From assembly GCA_036384655.1 (NCBI GenBank), contig DASVLX010000260.1:1-6489 (forward strand): 6,489 nucleotides of DNA. Direction: 5' to 3'. The notes beneath the pieces were generated by a model, which saw nothing but the letters and a program-made list of their open reading frames with translations, was not told the DNA's origin and did no database searches. Both the position numbers and the translations under genes were made by a program. Source of the DNA: DASVLX01 sp036384655. Its GTDB lineage: Bacteria; Actinomycetota; Actinomycetes; Mycobacteriales; Pseudonocardiaceae. Below are positions 1-6,012 of this stretch, in pieces (the first letter of the stretch is position 1; each line of letters opens with the position of its first letter).

Positions 1-230
1 ATATCGTCGATGAACGCGGCGTCAAAGTGAAGATCAATTCCAACGACCATCCTCCTGCCCATGCACACGTCGAGGGATCCGGGCCAAAGACGCGCATTGG
101 ACAAAACGGGAAACCTCTGCGCGGAGATCCCGAACTATCACGTCAGCAGCAGGACGTGATTGACGACAACAAGGACGCCATTCGCGACGCAATCGGAAAC
201 TATATGCGCTGGTTCAGAGAGAGCAAGTAG
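1..230 (+). CDS. C-terminal end of a probable RHS/polymorphic toxin (left-truncated)
   Basis: The frame is open from base 3 to the TAG at 228-230, giving 75 residues with no start needed, so this is most likely the 3' end of a larger gene beginning outside the window; the GTG at base 27 could start a 67-residue protein but lacks a ribosome site. The visible piece holds an HPPAHAHV histidine cluster, then KTRIGQNGKPLRGDPELS, then a helical, charged end (NKDAIRDAIGNYMRWF). The histidine cluster recalls the HxPHxHV core of DUF4160-type small proteins, and from memory of the family this whole tip recurs at the C-termini of actinobacterial RHS-repeat proteins, where the variable tip is the toxin. 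The activity is unknown; histidines could bind metal or act in catalysis, but that is inference. The gene starting two bases downstream fits the immunity position. Alternative: a free-standing small DUF4160-like protein. Confidence 0.6.
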   Translation, partial: IVDERGVKVKINSNDHPPAHAHVEGSGPKTRIGQNGKPLRGDPELSRQQQDVIDDNKDAIRDAIGNYMRWFRESK

Positions 231-232
231 CC

Positions 233-742
233 ATGAGTCTCAGAGATGACGTGGAATACATCATAAACAGGTACAGCATACCAAGCTCCAACATGGAGAC
301 ACTGCTGACCGACGAGCATGCCCGTTATCAACTGTATCTGACAGTAATGCCGTCAAGCGACTCATCGACCGAGCATGACCTGATGGCTCGAATCATGCGC
401 GACCCCGATCAAGTAATGAGCGAAGCCGCGATCACACACTACATTGACGACAAGGCATCCTCGATATCTACAAGCGAGCAGTTCATCACTTGGTCGACTG
501 GAGTTAGAAACCTCGTCAAAGGTCACCAATTTCTAGTTCAACGAATCAATGAATGGATTCTCTTCAAGACCCTCAAGGACGGCAGGCAGGTCTTGTCTGA
601 CGAGCTGACAGGCGCGACAGACTGGCTGCAGCGAAAAATCGCCAGCGAGCTTGATTCGCCGCATGCACTCGAAGTAATGGCCAGTTTTGGAAGGACGAAG
701 CGAGTCAGGAATCTAGCTAGAATCAGGCTCAGATCAGTATGA
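233..742 (+). CDS. Hypothetical protein, candidate immunity protein for the upstream toxin tip
   Basis: A 169-residue protein of unrecognised function. Its ATG lies two bases after the upstream stop codon, and a purine run (AGAGAGAG, 216-223) inside the end of the upstream gene can serve as ribosome site, so the two genes are almost certainly co-transcribed and probably translationally coupled. That tight toxin-then-small-gene spacing is the classic place of an immunity gene in polymorphic toxin loci, which is the only basis for the role suggested. The sequence reads as a soluble, mostly helical protein with no signal peptide or membrane segment: an acidic N-terminal half (DDVEYII, TEHDLMARIMRDPDQ), a central hydrophobic helix (FLVQRINEWILFKTLKDG, about residues 100-117), and a basic tail (GRTKRVRNLARIRLRSV). 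Base composition is clearly less GC-rich than smc, with codons such as ATA. It ends overlapping the next small ORF. Confidence 0.75.
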   Translation: MSLRDDVEYIINRYSIPSSNMETLLTDEHARYQLYLTVMPSSDSSTEHDLMARIMRDPDQVMSEAAITHYIDDKASSISTSEQFITWSTGVRNLVKGHQFLVQRINEWILFKTLKDGRQVLSDELTGATDWLQRKIASELDSPHALEVMASFGRTKRVRNLARIRLRSV

Positions 743-879
743 AGCGACATGAGCTGAAGAGAATTCTCGACGGAAGAGGCGTCAACGAGTGCACCTACAG
801 CTTGCACGGCGGGCTTGCCAACGACTGCGGCCACTTTCTGCACATGACCGAGATGCAGCTTCCAGGAAGATCGCGGTGA
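739..879 (+). pseudogene. Truncated small immunity-type gene (46 codons remain)
   Basis: An ATG at 739 overlaps the TGA of the preceding gene (ATGA, 739-742), a typical coupled junction, and reads 46 codons to a TGA at 877-879. The first part, MKRHELKRILDGRGVNECTYSLHGGL, looks like the beginning of a small actinobacterial family of about 75-85 residues that I recall near RHS toxins, with a start like 'YSL-GG' followed by 'YVL', then 'W-VYYSERG' and an acidic TE-EAC end. Here the match fades after HFLHMTE and the protein stops early with QLPGRSR. In the +1 frame, 857-889 reads SFQEDRGERSA, which could be the decayed 'YYSERG-RS' core, so a frameshift plus loss of the 3' half is the simplest explanation. 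The family link is from memory and unsearched. It could instead be a genuine tiny protein. Confidence 0.45.
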
Positions 880-888
880 GCGAAGTGC

Positions 889-1446
889 GTGACCATGACA
901 GACAATGACAGGATTGGGCGAATTCTCAAGGCTGCCTACCCTGATGTGGGATCTGACGATCCCGTAAGTTATCTCGAAGAAGAAACCGAAGCTTTCCGGG
1001 CGCTAGACCTCTCTTTTCTCTTCTGGCCACGATTCATCAATGTGTACGGCGCGGTCTTTCTTGCACTCGACGGTGACGACGAGAAATTTATCGTCGAACG
1101 ACTAACGACGCCCCATCCAGTGCGCAAGTCGCACACCCCGGACACTTCTTGGGTAGATGCGGTAGACAGCTTCAACTGGATCGAGCTCAGCCAACTGTTC
1201 CACAATATTCGAAATCCGGCAGAATTTCTCACAGAAGCACATCTGGAAGTCGGCAAGATCCTCTGCCAAACCTGGAGCGCAAAACTCCGACAGGAATACC
1301 CGGATCGCGGGTTCAGTGTCTGCATTGCAGAAGCAGACGAGTCCGTCGAACAGAGAATAGAAATCAAGCAACTAGATCCGCAGCTACAAACCCCCGACGG
1401 TTGGAACCCAGAGCGGCACATAATTGAGACACGCGGTGGATCCTGA
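889..1446 (+). CDS. Hypothetical protein, acidic, possible orphan immunity protein
   Basis: A 185-residue protein that I do not recognise. The GTG at 889 has a GGTGAG ribosome-site-like stretch (875-880) eight bases upstream; the ATG at 895 (two codons in) is an alternative with a less good distance. There is no signal peptide or membrane helix. The N-terminal third holds a run of aromatic and hydrophobic residues (LSFLFWPRFINVYGAVFLALDGDDEKF, split here as about residues 42-68), the middle has SFNWIELSQLFHNIRNPAEFLTE, and the rest is rich in Glu, Asp and Gln. A small, acidic, soluble protein of lower GC content behind a toxin tip and its likely immunity gene is often an extra or orphan immunity gene; that is inference from position only. 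It starts ten bases after the truncated ORF before it. It may have been longer: coding-like sequence in other frames continues directly after its stop. Confidence 0.65.
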   Translation: MTMTDNDRIGRILKAAYPDVGSDDPVSYLEEETEAFRALDLSFLFWPRFINVYGAVFLALDGDDEKFIVERLTTPHPVRKSHTPDTSWVDAVDSFNWIELSQLFHNIRNPAEFLTEAHLEVGKILCQTWSAKLRQEYPDRGFSVCIAEADESVEQRIEIKQLDPQLQTPDGWNPERHIIETRGGS

Positions 1447-1633
1447 AGATTAGCCATGATGGGCGACTGCATGCCGCTGCCACTGTCGATGACAGCTACT
1501 CGCACGGGCGATGTGAGCCAACTGCTTCCGCTACTTCGGCTACACGCTGCCCCTGACGCTGGAAGCCGGTCAGCAGCCCGGCGACAATATCTACGCCGAG
1601 CGCATCGAGTTTTCACCAGCAACAGAAACTGGC
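1428..1633 (+). pseudogene. Frameshifted coding remnant between the accessory genes and smc
   Basis: No intact gene lies here, but two stretches look like former coding sequence. Frame A (open 1428-1553) reads KISHDGRLHAAATVDDSYSHG in its middle. Frame B (open after a TGA at 1514-1516) reads ANCFRYFGYTLPLTL and later PGDNIYAERIEF. In frame B, 28 of the 32 codons at 1517-1612 end in G or C, which is the coding signature of a high-GC genome. Neither frame has an ATG or GTG start, and frame B has no stop before it runs into the antisense of smc, so this is a broken gene piece whose 3' end has been lost at or near the smc end. The two frames could be joined by one base insertion or deletion at about 1517-1535. 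I do not recognise the protein. An alternative is that part of it is the lost C-terminus of the preceding gene. Confidence 0.4.
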
Positions 1634-4600
1634 TCAGCCGCCGGCTGCGGCGGTGGCGGGCTCGGGTTCCGGTGCGGCGGGCTTGGGGTCGTCGCGGCCG
1701 CGGAGGCGCTGGGAGATCACCTGGCTGATGCCGTCGCCGCGCATGCTCACGCCGTACAGGGCGTCGGCGATCTCCATGGTCGGCTTCTGGTGCGTGATGA
1801 TGATCAGCTGCGAGGTCGCGCGCAGCTCCTCCAACAGGCCGATCAACCGGCGCATGTTGGTGTCGTCCAAGGCCGCCTCGACCTCGTCCAGCACGTAGAA
1901 CGGCGACGGGCGGGCGCGGAAGATGGCCACCAGCATGGCCACCGCGACCAGGGACTTCTCGCCGCCGGACAGCAGTGACAGGCGCTTGACCTTCTTGCCC
2001 GGCGGCCGGGCCTCCACCTCGACACCGGTGGTCAGCATGTCCTCCGGGTCGGTCAGCAGCATCCGGCCCTCACCACCCGGGAACAGCGTGCTGAACACGG
2101 TCTCGAACTCCCGCGCGACATCGTGGAAGGCGGACGTGAAGACCTCGAGGATCTTCTCGTCGACCTCCTTGACCACGGTCAACAGGTCGCGCCGGGTGGC
2201 CTTGAGATCCTCCAGTTGCGTCGACAGGAACTTGTAGCGTTCCTCCAGCGCGGCGAACTCCTCCAGCGCCAGTGGATTCACCCTGCCGAGCTGGCCGAGA
2301 TCGCGCTCGGCCCGCTTGGCCCGCCTGACCTGGGTTTCCCGGTCATAGGGCATCGGCTGCGGCGCGAGGACCTGCTCGCCGCGCTCCTTGGCGGCCTTGT
2401 ACTCGGCAGTCTCCTGCGCGGTCGGCGGCACCGGCGTGTCCGGACCGTACTCGGCGATCAGGTCCTCCAGGCCGATGCCGAAATCCTCGGAGATCTTGGC
2501 TTCCAACTGTTCCAGCCGCAGCCGCTGCTCGGCGCGCGCCACCTCGTCCCGGTGCACCGCGTCGGTCAGCTTCTCCAGCTCGGTGGCCAGCTCACGCGCC
2601 CTGTTCCGGACCGTGCTGAGCGCGGCCTCCTGCTGGCCCTTCTCACGCTGGGCGTCGTCCCGCTCGGCGGCCGCCTTGCGCAGCGAGATCGCGATCCGCT
2701 CGCTGGCATGCTCGGCGCCGCGCACGACTGTGCCGGCGACGGTCGCACCACGCGCCCGGTTCTCCCTGGCCTGGGCGGCCCGCTCGCGTGCCTCGCGCTC
2801 CGCGCGGGCGGCCCGGCGCAGCGAGTCCGCCTTGCCCTGCACGGCCCGGGATCGCTCCTCGGCGGTGCGCAGGGCGAGCCGGGCCTCCATCTCACGCTGC
2901 CGGGCGGCGGAGAGTTCGGCGGCGGCCGCGTCCCGCTCGGCGGTGTCCGGTTCCTCCTCCACCGCCTCGGACTGGGCGACGGCCAGTCGTTCCTCAAGAT
3001 CGGCCAGCGAGGTTACCGACTGTTCGCGAGAGTTTTCGACCTTGGCACGCTGCTCACGGGCCCGGAACACCTCGGCCTCGGCCGATTTGACGGCCTGCCG
3101 CAGCCGGGCGAACCGCTCGGTGGCGCGGGCCTGCCGAACCTTGCCCTCATTCACCGCGTCCCGGGCCTGGTTGACCTCGTCGCGCCGGGCCTGTTGCTCG
3201 GCGCGCGCACCGGCCAGGGCGGCGCTCGCCTGCTCGGCGGCCTGCCGCGCGGCGGCCAGCTTCTCCTTGGCCTCGTCCACGGCGGCCTGCACCTCGATGG
3301 TGCTCTGACCGCGCCCGGTGCCACCGACGGCCCAGCGCGCGCCGAGCAGGTCACCGTCGGCGGTCACCGCACGAATCTCGGGATGCCGGCGGACCAGCTC
3401 ACGTGCGGTGCCCAGATCGTCCACGACCGCCAGCCTGTCCAGAGCCTCGACGACGGCCGACCGCAGCGCCGCCGGCGAGGTCACCAGGTTCACGGCCCAG
3501 CGCGCGTTGTCGGGAAGACCCGGCCAGGGGGTGGTCGGGTCTTGGTCGGACGGATCGCCGGAACCGATCAGCAGGCCGGCCCGGCCGGCGTCGTTGCCGC
3601 GCAACATCCGCAGTGCGGCAACTGCCGCGTCGCCGCCGGCCACGGCGACGGCGTCGGCGACCGGTCCGAGCGCGGCGGCCAGCGCCACCTCGGCTCCCGG
3701 CCGCACGGTGAGCAGTTCCGACACCGAGCCGAGCAGCCCGGGCAGCCGATCGCCGGCCGCGAGCAGCGCGCCAGCACCGTCCCGGCGGCTCAGGCCCATC
3801 GAGAGCGCGTCCACTCTGGCCTGCGAGGAAGCGATCTCCTTCTCGGCGGTTCGCTCGGCCCGAACCAGTTCGTCGACGCGGGCCGTGGCGGCGTCGCGGG
3901 CCCGCACGGCGAGTTGGTACCGCTGCGCCAGGCTGGCGTCGTCGGAGTCGGAGACGCCCGACTGATCCTCGGCCTCGGCCAGCTCGCCGGCCGCGTTCTC
4001 GGCGCGTTCCTCGGCCTCGGCGATCACCCAGGACAGCCGCTCGATCTCCTCGGCCGTCGTGTTGATCTTGCTGCGCAGCGCCTCAACCTGACCGGTCAGC
4101 CGCGCCAGGCCCTCGCGCCGGTCGGCGATCGCCCGGACCGCGGCCAGGTGTGCCTTTTCCGCCGCCGCGACCGCGCGTTCCAGGTCGGCTCGGTGTGTCG
4201 TCACCTCAGACAGCGCCTCGCGAGCCGTCTCCACCACCTCGGCGAGCTCGACCTCGCGCATCTCGGCCTCTTCGGCCTCTTCCTCCAGCGCGTCCGGGTC
4301 GCGCCCGCCGCGCTGCTCGATCACCTCGGCGGACAGGTGCCGGTGCCGCTCGACGGCGAGCTGGGCGGTGCCGCGCAGCCGCTCGGCAAGCGCGGACAGC
4401 CGGTACCAGACGTCCTGCGCGGCGGCGACCCTCGGCGCGGCGGCGGCGAGCAGTTCCTCCAGGTTGGTCTGCTCGGACTGGGCGAGCTGCAGGCCCCGCT
4501 CCACCTCGGCCCGCCGGGCCCGGGCGGCCGACTCGTCGGCCTGGCCACGGGAGATCTCGCCACGCTGCCGGACCAGGTCATCGGCGTGCAGGCGCAGTTT

Positions 4601-5275
4601 CGCGTCCCGTAGATCGGCCTGCACGGCCTGGGCGCGCCGCGCGATCTCGGCCTGCTTGCCGAGCGGTTTGAGCTGCCGACGAAGTTCGGCGGTGAGGTCC
4701 GTGAGCCGGGTCAGGTTGGCCTGCATCGCGTCGAGCTTCCGCAGCGCCTTCTCCTTGCGCTTGCGGTGCTTGAGGACGCCGGCCGCCTCCTCGATGAACG
4801 CCCGGCGGCCCTCCGGCTTCGAATCCAGGATCGTCCCGAGCTGGCCCTGGCCGACGACGACATGCATCTCACGGCCGATGCCGGAGTCGGCCAGCAGATC
4901 CTGGATGTCCATCAGTCGGCAGCTGTCGCCGTTGATCTCATAGTCGCTGGCGCCGTCCCGGAACATCCGCCGGGTCAGCGACACCTCGGTGTACTCGATG
5001 GGCAACGCCCCATCGGAGTTGTCGATGGTGAGCGTCACCTCCGCCCGGCCAAGGGCGGCACGACCGGATGTGCCGGCGAAGATGACGTCCTCCATCTTCC
5101 CGCCACGCAGCGCCTTCGCGCCCTGTTCACCCATCACCCAGGACAGCGCGTCCAGCACGTTCGACTTGCCGGAGCCGTTGGGACCGACGACACAGGTGAT
5201 CCCCGGCTCGAAGCGCAGCGTCGTCGCCGAGGCGAAGGACTTGAAGCCCTTCAGCGTCAGGCTTTTCAGGTGCAT
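1634..5275 (-). CDS. smc: Chromosome segregation protein SMC
   Basis: Full-length bacterial SMC, 1213 residues, the ATP-driven DNA loop-extruding core that works as a dimer with ScpA/ScpB to condense and segregate the chromosome. Visible parts in order: N-terminal head with Walker A GPNGSGKS (residues 31-38, Lys37), R-loop arginine in ALRGGK (Arg57), Q-loop GQGQLGTIL (about 142-150); descending coiled coil to about 500; globular hinge about 505-655 with glycine-rich end GGTGRGQSTI; returning coiled coil to about 1030; C-terminal head with ABC signature LLSGGEKS (Ser1103), Walker B YVLDE (about 1127-1131, catalytic Glu1131), D-loop ALDD, and H-loop ITHQK (His1162). A Pro/Ala/Glu-rich tail follows. 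All catalytic residues are present, so it should be active. The ATG has no strong ribosome site, but the conserved start MHLKSLTLKGFKSF fixes it. It lies 89 bases after acyP in the same direction, probably one transcript. Confidence 0.98.
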   Translation of the reverse strand: MHLKSLTLKGFKSFASATTLRFEPGITCVVGPNGSGKSNVLDALSWVMGEQGAKALRGGKMEDVIFAGTSGRAALGRAEVTLTIDNSDGALPIEYTEVSLTRRMFRDGASDYEINGDSCRLMDIQDLLADSGIGREMHVVVGQGQLGTILDSKPEGRRAFIEEAAGVLKHRKRKEKALRKLDAMQANLTRLTDLTAELRRQLKPLGKQAEIARRAQAVQADLRDAKLRLHADDLVRQRGEISRGQADESAARARRAEVERGLQLAQSEQTNLEELLAAAAPRVAAAQDVWYRLSALAERLRGTAQLAVERHRHLSAEVIEQRGGRDPDALEEEAEEAEMREVELAEVVETAREALSEVTTHRADLERAVAAAEKAHLAAVRAIADRREGLARLTGQVEALRSKINTTAEEIERLSWVIAEAEERAENAAGELAEAEDQSGVSDSDDASLAQRYQLAVRARDAATARVDELVRAERTAEKEIASSQARVDALSMGLSRRDGAGALLAAGDRLPGLLGSVSELLTVRPGAEVALAAALGPVADAVAVAGGDAAVAALRMLRGNDAGRAGLLIGSGDPSDQDPTTPWPGLPDNARWAVNLVTSPAALRSAVVEALDRLAVVDDLGTARELVRRHPEIRAVTADGDLLGARWAVGGTGRGQSTIEVQAAVDEAKEKLAAARQAAEQASAALAGARAEQQARRDEVNQARDAVNEGKVRQARATERFARLRQAVKSAEAEVFRAREQRAKVENSREQSVTSLADLEERLAVAQSEAVEEEPDTAERDAAAAELSAARQREMEARLALRTAEERSRAVQGKADSLRRAARAEREARERAAQARENRARGATVAGTVVRGAEHASERIAISLRKAAAERDDAQREKGQQEAALSTVRNRARELATELEKLTDAVHRDEVARAEQRLRLEQLEAKISEDFGIGLEDLIAEYGPDTPVPPTAQETAEYKAAKERGEQVLAPQPMPYDRETQVRRAKRAERDLGQLGRVNPLALEEFAALEERYKFLSTQLEDLKATRRDLLTVVKEVDEKILEVFTSAFHDVAREFETVFSTLFPGGEGRMLLTDPEDMLTTGVEVEARPPGKKVKRLSLLSGGEKSLVAVAMLVAIFRARPSPFYVLDEVEAALDDTNMRRLIGLLEELRATSQLIIITHQKPTMEIADALYGVSMRGDGISQVISQRLRGRDDPKPAAPEPEPATAAAGG

Positions 5276-5364
5276 GCGCGGTCACTGCTTTCGAGAACTA
5301 CGGGCGGTTCCGCCGAGAGTACCTGGGGCTTCTTGCCAGTTGTGGGAGGTCAGCGAGGTTGTCT
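5276..5364 (-). other. acyP-smc spacer with a short inverted repeat
   Basis: This 89-base gap has no open coding region that I can support. It holds a compact inverted repeat, GGCGG-TT-CCGCC on the + strand at 5303-5314, about 30 bases before the smc start. The repeat is too short a hairpin and lacks a T-run for a terminator. A TACTCT hexamer on the - strand at 5318-5323 could be a -10 box for an internal smc promoter, but no matching -35 is evident. Most likely smc is transcribed from the acyP promoter, possibly with a weak internal one. Confidence 0.3.
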
Positions 5365-5667
5365 TCAGCGGGTCACGAAACCACGCAGGCCACCGTGCGG
5401 CTGCGACCATCGCTCCACGACGGTGCGGACGGCGCCCGGCGTCGCGTCGGACCGCAACAGTTCCAGCAGCCGTTCGCAGGATTGTTTCGGTCCCTCCGCG
5501 ACGACCTCCACCCGGCCGTCCGGCAGGTTGCTGGCGCTGCCAACCAGGCCCAGTTCCAGCCCACGACAGCGCGTCCACCAGCGGAATCCAACCCCCTGCA
5601 CATGGCCGTGGACCCACGCGGTGAGTCGAGCGGCCTCCTCCCCGTCGCTGTCCCCTTCGTTCGACAC
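5365..5667 (-). CDS. acyP: Acylphosphatase
   Basis: A 100-residue acylphosphatase, a small cytoplasmic enzyme that hydrolyses acyl phosphates such as carbamoyl or acetyl phosphate. The family signature is clear: LTAWVHGHVQGVGFRWW, where the VQGVGFR loop binds phosphate with its arginine, and SASNLPDGRVEVVAEG, where the asparagine positions the attacking water. The C-terminus GGLRGFVTR has the usual basic end. The chosen GTG start (5665-5667) gives the normal family length and sits just after a CATAAT box, which suits a leaderless message; no Shine-Dalgarno is seen. The frame stays open upstream to 5832, with an ATG at 5790 that would add 41 residues including a CCETCTESNC cysteine cluster, so a longer form cannot be excluded. 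The acyP-smc order is common in actinobacteria, where mutM and rnc often lie upstream; here the upstream genes point the other way. Confidence 0.93.
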   Translation of the reverse strand: MSNEGDSDGEEAARLTAWVHGHVQGVGFRWWTRCRGLELGLVGSASNLPDGRVEVVAEGPKQSCERLLELLRSDATPGAVRTVVERWSQPHGGLRGFVTR

Positions 5668-5670
5668 GCC

Positions 5671-5676
5671 ATTATG
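5671..5676 (-). promoter_or_regulatory. Possible -10 box for a leaderless acyP-smc transcript
   Basis: The - strand reads CATAAT three bases before the GTG chosen for acyP. It matches the actinobacterial -10 consensus TAnnnT in five of six positions by TATAAT. The usual 6-8 base distance to the transcription start would place that start at or a few bases inside the GTG, so the fit is approximate. There is no convincing -35 at 16-19 bases upstream. Supports the short acyP form if real. Confidence 0.3.
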
Positions 5677-5710
5677 GTGCCGGAAGGTTGCCAAATCGAC
5701 TCCGTCCGGA

Positions 5711-5741
5711 TTGATCACGGTTACCTCGACGGTGTTACAGT
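5711..5741 (+). promoter_or_regulatory. Possible promoter of the small membrane protein gene
   Basis: On the + strand TTGATC (5711-5716) and TACAGT (5736-5741) resemble -35 and -10 boxes with a 19-base spacer, slightly long. The expected transcription start falls at about 5748-5750, exactly on the GTG at 5750, so the message would be leaderless, as is common in actinobacteria. Three copies of GTTAC lie in this stretch (5720-5724, 5734-5738, 5740-5744) and may be chance or a binding site. Confidence 0.35.
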
Positions 5742-5749
5742 TACTCTCC

Positions 5750-5980
5750 GTGCAGGTCTCGCAGCACAGCCGTTCATCGTCCAGGGTCATGCTGGTAGCG
5801 GCATTGCTGGGAGCAGCGGTGACCGGCGGCACACTTGTGGCGCTTCAGCTCACCGTGGACGGCCACCCGCTCGGGGAGGCGCCCACCCGCACGCCCGTGC
5901 TGATCGTCCGAGGCAACAGTACGACCGAGCGACCCGACGACGGGCCGGTGCGGTACTGGACGGCCGATTTCAGACAATAG
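5750..5980 (+). CDS. Small single-pass membrane protein, unknown function
   Basis: A 76-residue protein if it starts at the GTG at 5750, or 63 residues from the ATG at 5789. The longer form is preferred because it supplies a short positively charged N-terminus (two Arg) before one hydrophobic helix (VMLVAALLGAAVTGGTLVAL, about residues 13-32), the usual layout of a signal anchor, and because a -10-like box places a leaderless start there. About 40 polar residues follow, ending VRYWTADFRQ, presumably outside the cell. No catalytic motif, lipobox or known domain is visible, and I do not recognise the family. It stands divergent to acyP and 32 bases before a second membrane-anchored gene, so the two are probably one operon at the cell envelope. 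Its first bases overlap the possible extended acyP frame on the other strand, so one of the two starts may be wrong. Confidence 0.6.
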   Translation: MQVSQHSRSSSRVMLVAALLGAAVTGGTLVALQLTVDGHPLGEAPTRTPVLIVRGNSTTERPDDGPVRYWTADFRQ

Positions 5981-5981
5981 C

Positions 5982-5994
5982 GCCGGCTGCCGGC
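5982..5994 (+). repeat. Small GCCGG-CTG-CCGGC hairpin before the next ribosome site
   Basis: A five-pair GC stem with a three-base loop lies between the TAG of the small membrane gene and the ribosome site of the next gene. There is no T-run, so it is not a terminator by itself. It could tune expression of the second gene, but a stem this short is frequent by chance in such GC-rich DNA. Confidence 0.25.
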
Positions 5995-6000
5995 CCTAGC

Positions 6001-6006
6001 AGGAGA
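6001..6006 (+). promoter_or_regulatory. Shine-Dalgarno AGGAGA for the Thr/Pro-rich protein
   Basis: AGGAGA lies six bases before the ATG at 6013. It is the best ribosome site in the window and decides the start of the downstream gene, which runs off the right edge. Confidence 0.8.
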
Positions 6007-6012
6007 CACGGA

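Noticed and set aside
1565..1582. Inverted repeat GCCGG/CCGGC with an eight-base loop behind the smc stop
   Set aside because: The five-pair stem has no T-run and lies within the coding-like remnant; too weak to call a terminator for smc.
969..1622. 217-codon open frame on the - strand over the 185-residue gene
   Set aside because: The product is Ser/Arg/Cys-rich shadow sequence, and the + strand gene has the better start, composition and context.
2123..4612. An 829-codon open frame on the + strand, antisense to smc
   Set aside because: It mirrors the smc codon bias: G/C-rich third positions in smc suppress stops in the opposite frame. Its product is low-complexity Gly/Leu/Arg-rich and it has no ribosome site.
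5373..5672. 99-codon ATG-started frame overlapping acyP in another frame
   Set aside because: It is Arg/Gly/Thr-rich and lacks the acylphosphatase motifs, which lie in the frame starting at 5667.
4766..5749. Long + strand open frame leading into the small membrane protein
   Set aside because: It runs antisense to smc and acyP and has no protein-like pattern there; only the last part, from 5750 on, looks like a real gene.
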